A DNA stretch of 64,000 bases, taken from contig NC_046677.1 of assembly GCF_003369915.1 (NCBI RefSeq), positions 12,710,001 through 12,774,000 on the forward strand. Direction: 5' to 3'. This document shows positions 60,912-64,000 of this stretch, one piece after another. Position numbers and translations under genes: made by a program. Origin of the DNA: Drosophila miranda (Eukaryota; Arthropoda; Insecta; Diptera; Drosophilidae). Below the pieces are notes generated by a model. That model worked only from the letters and a program-made list of their open reading frames with translations, was not told where the DNA came from and made no database searches. Positions within the stretch are counted from its first letter, which is position 1. The number at the start of each line of letters is the position of its first letter.

Positions 60912-62626
60912 ACATGTTCGTCAAAGGATTGCTGGAGCGGTATGAAGAATTACCAACTGATTTTGACGGCCTGTGTTTAGCCGATTTTGCAGCAAATTAT
61001 GAATTTTCTAAAAGCGGGAAAAGAACTATCCAAAATATGTAGAGATGATGAAGAGGACGAAGAATTCCAGAAATAAGTTCCCAGATAAATGTTTTGAACT
61101 TGAATGACCAGACAGCGGATCAAGATAGAAGTATTCGATTAATTAAGCTGCCTCCTATTGTTTCCCTTAATATTTTAGCTAATTTGATTAGATCGCTTAA
61201 TTTAAAGCAAAAAATCTATCTCACCCATGTTCTGCATAATGTGAGAAATAAGGCAGTTTTTTATTAGTTTGTAGGTGACAGAGCAGGCGTCGGCAAGAGT
61301 AGAACCATATCTACAATTTTTCAGACCATTTCCCAGGAGTTTAATCGTAGACCAGGATCTAGCCCAGAAACTGTGAAAGTTCTGCTGTGTGCTCCCACAG
61401 GAAAAGCTGCATTTGGTATTGGAGGTGCCACACTTCACTCAATGTTTTCTTTACCTCTCAATCAATCCAACCATGCTTTTAAACAATTGGGTCCAGATTT
61501 GTTAAATACCTTGCGTTCAAGATTTATTGATCTTAAAATTCTTATAATTGATTCTTATGATTCTTATAATTGGTCGGTGAAAAAATGTTTTTATATTTGG
61601 ATATGCGCCTAAAACAAATATTTTCAAGGCCCGAGAGTTCTTTTGGTGGCATTTCTGTTATCGTGTTTGGCGATCTAAGGCAGTGATGTCCAGTAAGTGA
61701 TCGTTGGATATTCAAATCCTCATCAGGAGCGCATAATCCATACAGTGCGTTAGTTGGCTCTACTCTCTGGGATGGCTTCAAGTTTTTCGAACTTAACGAG
61801 ATAATGCGACAGCGAGATGATCAACCTTTTGCAACCGCACCAAATAACATGGCATCGGCCGTAATGACGTCAGAAGATATTCGGTGGCTTAGGGACCGAA
61901 ATATTCGGCAGTGAAGTTCCAAGAGATGTGATCCACTTATTTTATAGCAATAGCGAGACAGATAAGTACAATAAGGAGAAGCTATCATCGATTATGACTG
62001 CAGAATATACTTCAATAGCTTTAGAGTCCATCAAAGCCGAGCATCTTAACCCAGAAATCAAAAGAAAATATCTGGACTCTGTTAAGAGTTTCAAAACTTC
62101 GAATACACAAGGCTTGTGCACTTCATTGGTTCTCAAAACCACGGCTAAATATATGATGACAGTCAATGTAGATACATCAGATGGTCTTGTTAACAGAGCC
62201 ACTGGTGTTTTAATGCAGATAGATCTCATCTCATCCAATACTCCCGAACTTCTTTGGATACATTTTCTCGAGGAAAGCGTAGGAGTTAACGCACGGTCAA
62301 AGCGCAGCCATAGTAACGAATCTTCTTGGACCCCAATTCAGAAAACTACAAAAAGTATACCATCAAAACGAACAAGTTACTATTGACCGAAAACAGTTTC
62401 CGATTGTAGCTGCAGAAGCTATAACTATTCATAAGAGTCAGGGAACAACATACAGCAAAGTGGTCGTTCACACTTCATCCAATATGCAAAGAGACGCATT
62501 GTATGTAACTTGTAGTAGGGCCACCACTGCGAACAGACTTTATATCGTTGGACCACTCATTCCTTCGAGACCCAAGCGGGACTGTCCTGTCGAGAAAGAG
62601 ATGGAGATGTCTGTTCTGATCAGCTA
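60912..62626 (+). pseudogene. PIF1-like helicase of Helitron, disrupted
   Basis: Frame pieces carry family motifs in order: Walker A GDRAGVGKSRTI at about 61277, LLCAPTGKAAFGIGGATLHS at 61382, a Walker B-like LKILIIDS near 61531 (the usual Glu after Asp is lost), VIVFGDLRQ near 61658, STLWDGFKFFELNEIMRQ near 61760, and C-terminal AAEAITIHKSQGTTYSK (about 62410) and YVTCSRAT. In intact elements this 5'-3' helicase unwinds donor DNA in rolling-circle transposition. Several stops and frame changes show it is dead. Confidence 0.75.
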
Positions 62627-63250
62627 ATGCTCAAATCTTCTATTTGGTTCTTCGTTGAGGCTTCCACATACTCAAATGAAGCTTATAATATTCCTGGCTT
62701 TTCCACAGCAGTGCGGTCGGATTCCCAGTCCGTAGCCAGCGGAGCTAGACCGAAAAGAGGCATTCTTATATTCGTTAAGAATGAACTTATGAATCATTGT
62801 AGTATTATTGAAAGTAATCGATATTATGCGGATTCCGGGAACTTAGCATCTCCAGTGTTCGAGAAGGCTTTGTTTAAGTACAAATCTGTCGGTTGTTATT
62901 TACAGAACCCCCACGTATCCGTTGCGAAAGTTCGAAGCAGAATTTGAGGTCTTATTTCAACGGTATCCATTTTTAGATAGAAATTCCGTAGTGTTAGGAA
63001 ATTTTAATTTATGCCTTCGTTCCCTTTCAGGCTGCTGTAAGACAATTTATGAATTCCTTTCAGAAAGAATTGTAGGTCATTGTTAGATTTGGACTCGTCC
63101 ACAACCAATTGCAATACGCATATTGACTGGGCGTTTTCAAACATTTCCGATAGCAGGGCCACTGCGCGCACCTTTGAGACTATCTATAGTTATCATAGTG
63201 GAATTTTAGTTAATGTTAGAGAGGCAGAAAATTCGATTTTTTTGGTAATC
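62627..63250 (+). pseudogene. endonuclease (EEP) domain of Helentron, disrupted
   Basis: Following the helicase is a frame with YNIPGFSTAVRSDSQS and RPKRGILIFVKNE, then VLGNFNLCL near 62991 (where active enzymes have GDFN) and NTHIDWAFSN near 63113. These match the order of motifs in apurinic-like endonucleases of non-LTR elements and of Helentrons. Frames change between the pieces, and the Asp of the GDFN motif reads Asn. An adjoining LINE fragment is an alternative, but the continuous placement behind the helicase favours a Helentron. Confidence 0.55.
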
Positions 63251-63640
63251 AGACATTAGTGTTAATATTTAATATTTTGTATTATTTAGCCGTATTCTTA
63301 ATTATATTATTATTTTAATCTTTACTTTTGTTAAAACTTTTTTATTTTGTTAATTAAGTTTGTCTGAAATATGTTTATGATTAATCATTTCTGTGTATAT
63401 AGGTATTCATGCTAGTCTATATATTTTTTATAAAGGATTGGAATCCTTTTTTTTAATTTTTGGGGAATATAGAGCTTAAAAATGCTTTTAAAAGCAGCTC
63501 AAGTCGACTCGTAGGTCCACAAGATTATATTTTGGCTAGAGTGAGCGGCGTTTACGTATAAAATATATTTTATAACTTACATATGTAGATCATAAGCTCA
63601 CGTATATACTGACTGAGTACCGGGTATAAAGTAGGGGTAT

Positions 63641-64000
63641 AAAGTAGCTCACAACGTTCCCCCTCGTCTTTTCTTCCACTAATTACAATTTTCCAGTTCC
63701 ACTCCGATTTTTCTGCATCCACTCGGTCTTAATATTTTTCTCCGCGAACGCGTCCATTCAACTCTGCACGATCAACCTTTTTCTTCCTTCTCTGCACGTT
63801 TTTCAGCTCAGAACCGGCGTTCTACTGGCTCTGCCGATCCAGCGTCAGCGTGGTCGTTATTCTTGCTGCGGCAGAAGGCTGGCGCCCTTGTTTTCACTCT
63901 CTTTCGGCGTCTGTTGCTGCGCCGGTGACTTTCGCCTCTCTTTCCCGCTGCTGGCGCATCGTTGCTGTTGGCTTGCGGCTCTCGTCGTTTCTCTACTGCC
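63641..64000. other. unassigned GC-richer right end
   Basis: 360 bases after the presumed Helentron terminus, rich in TTTCTTCC and CTGCTGGC-type words. No coding frame or known repeat motif is seen. It may be another transposon or the flank of a gene beyond the window. Confidence 0.4.

Larger units (their letters stand above)
60834..63640 (+). mobile_element. Helitron/Helentron remnant
   Basis: Directly after the LTR begins a decayed rolling-circle transposon: a Helitron-type GLLERYEELPTDFDGLCLADF segment, a PIF1-like helicase and then an exonuclease-endonuclease-phosphatase domain. The Rep nuclease part is missing. At 63612-63632 stands GAGTACCGGGTATAAAG, much like the end of SGM/DINE-1 repeats, so this may be the 3' terminus. 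Many stops make it inactive. Confidence 0.7.

Noticed and set aside
1-64000. CRISPR arrays, bacterial operons, rRNA genes
   Set aside because: Eukaryotic introns and promoters throughout; no direct-repeat/spacer pattern and no rRNA-like stretch. I also found no cloverleaf I could defend as a tRNA, though a computed scan would be better than reading.

Overview
The window is nuclear DNA of a fruit fly. Short GT-AG introns, CA/TG microsatellites, Motif 1 and DRE promoter elements, and the gene order CycE - NDUFB6 (ND-B17) - Mtr4 (l(2)35Df) - Gli fit Drosophila Muller element B (region 35D of D. melanogaster). SGM/DINE-1-like repeats with a GACR microsatellite and a GGGTATAAA end suggest the obscura group; that part is inference.

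Layout. 1-3.5 kb: no recognised gene, one GAGA-rich tract. 3.6-9.35 kb: a segmental duplication carrying F-box/leucine-rich genes in decay, with more LRR debris and a broken glucose-6-phosphatase fragment between the copies. About 9.6-25.4 kb: Cyclin E on the minus strand with two alternative N-termini and a long type I intron. 25.4-34.3 kb: non-coding upstream DNA with several consensus E2F sites, one a 16-bp palindrome. 34.3-39 kb: divergent pair NDUFB6 (-) and Mtr4 helicase (+). 40.5-47.1 kb: Gliotactin (-), whose 3.1-kb intron contains a complete intronless P-protein/OCA2-like transporter gene on the opposite strand and an SGM/DINE-like repeat. 51.1-55.4 kb: convergent LCMT1-like methyltransferase (+) and Ku80 (-). 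55.6-64 kb: a transposon island with a non-LTR reverse transcriptase fragment, the 3' half of a Ty3/gypsy element with an extra ORF and an 874-bp 3' LTR (itself split by an SGM/DINE insertion), and a decayed Helitron/Helentron with PIF1 helicase and endonuclease domains.

The host genes are mostly housekeeping or cell-cycle functions (G1/S control, complex I, nuclear exosome, septate junction, PP2A methylation, DNA end joining) and do not form one pathway. The most unusual non-coding signal is a 96-bp promoter module, about 91% identical by hand alignment, placed just upstream of both Mtr4 and Ku80 in the same orientation relative to each gene. The strongest gene-level novelty is the nested transporter gene. 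All exon boundaries were worked out by hand from splice consensus, frame continuity and remembered family features; no search was run.
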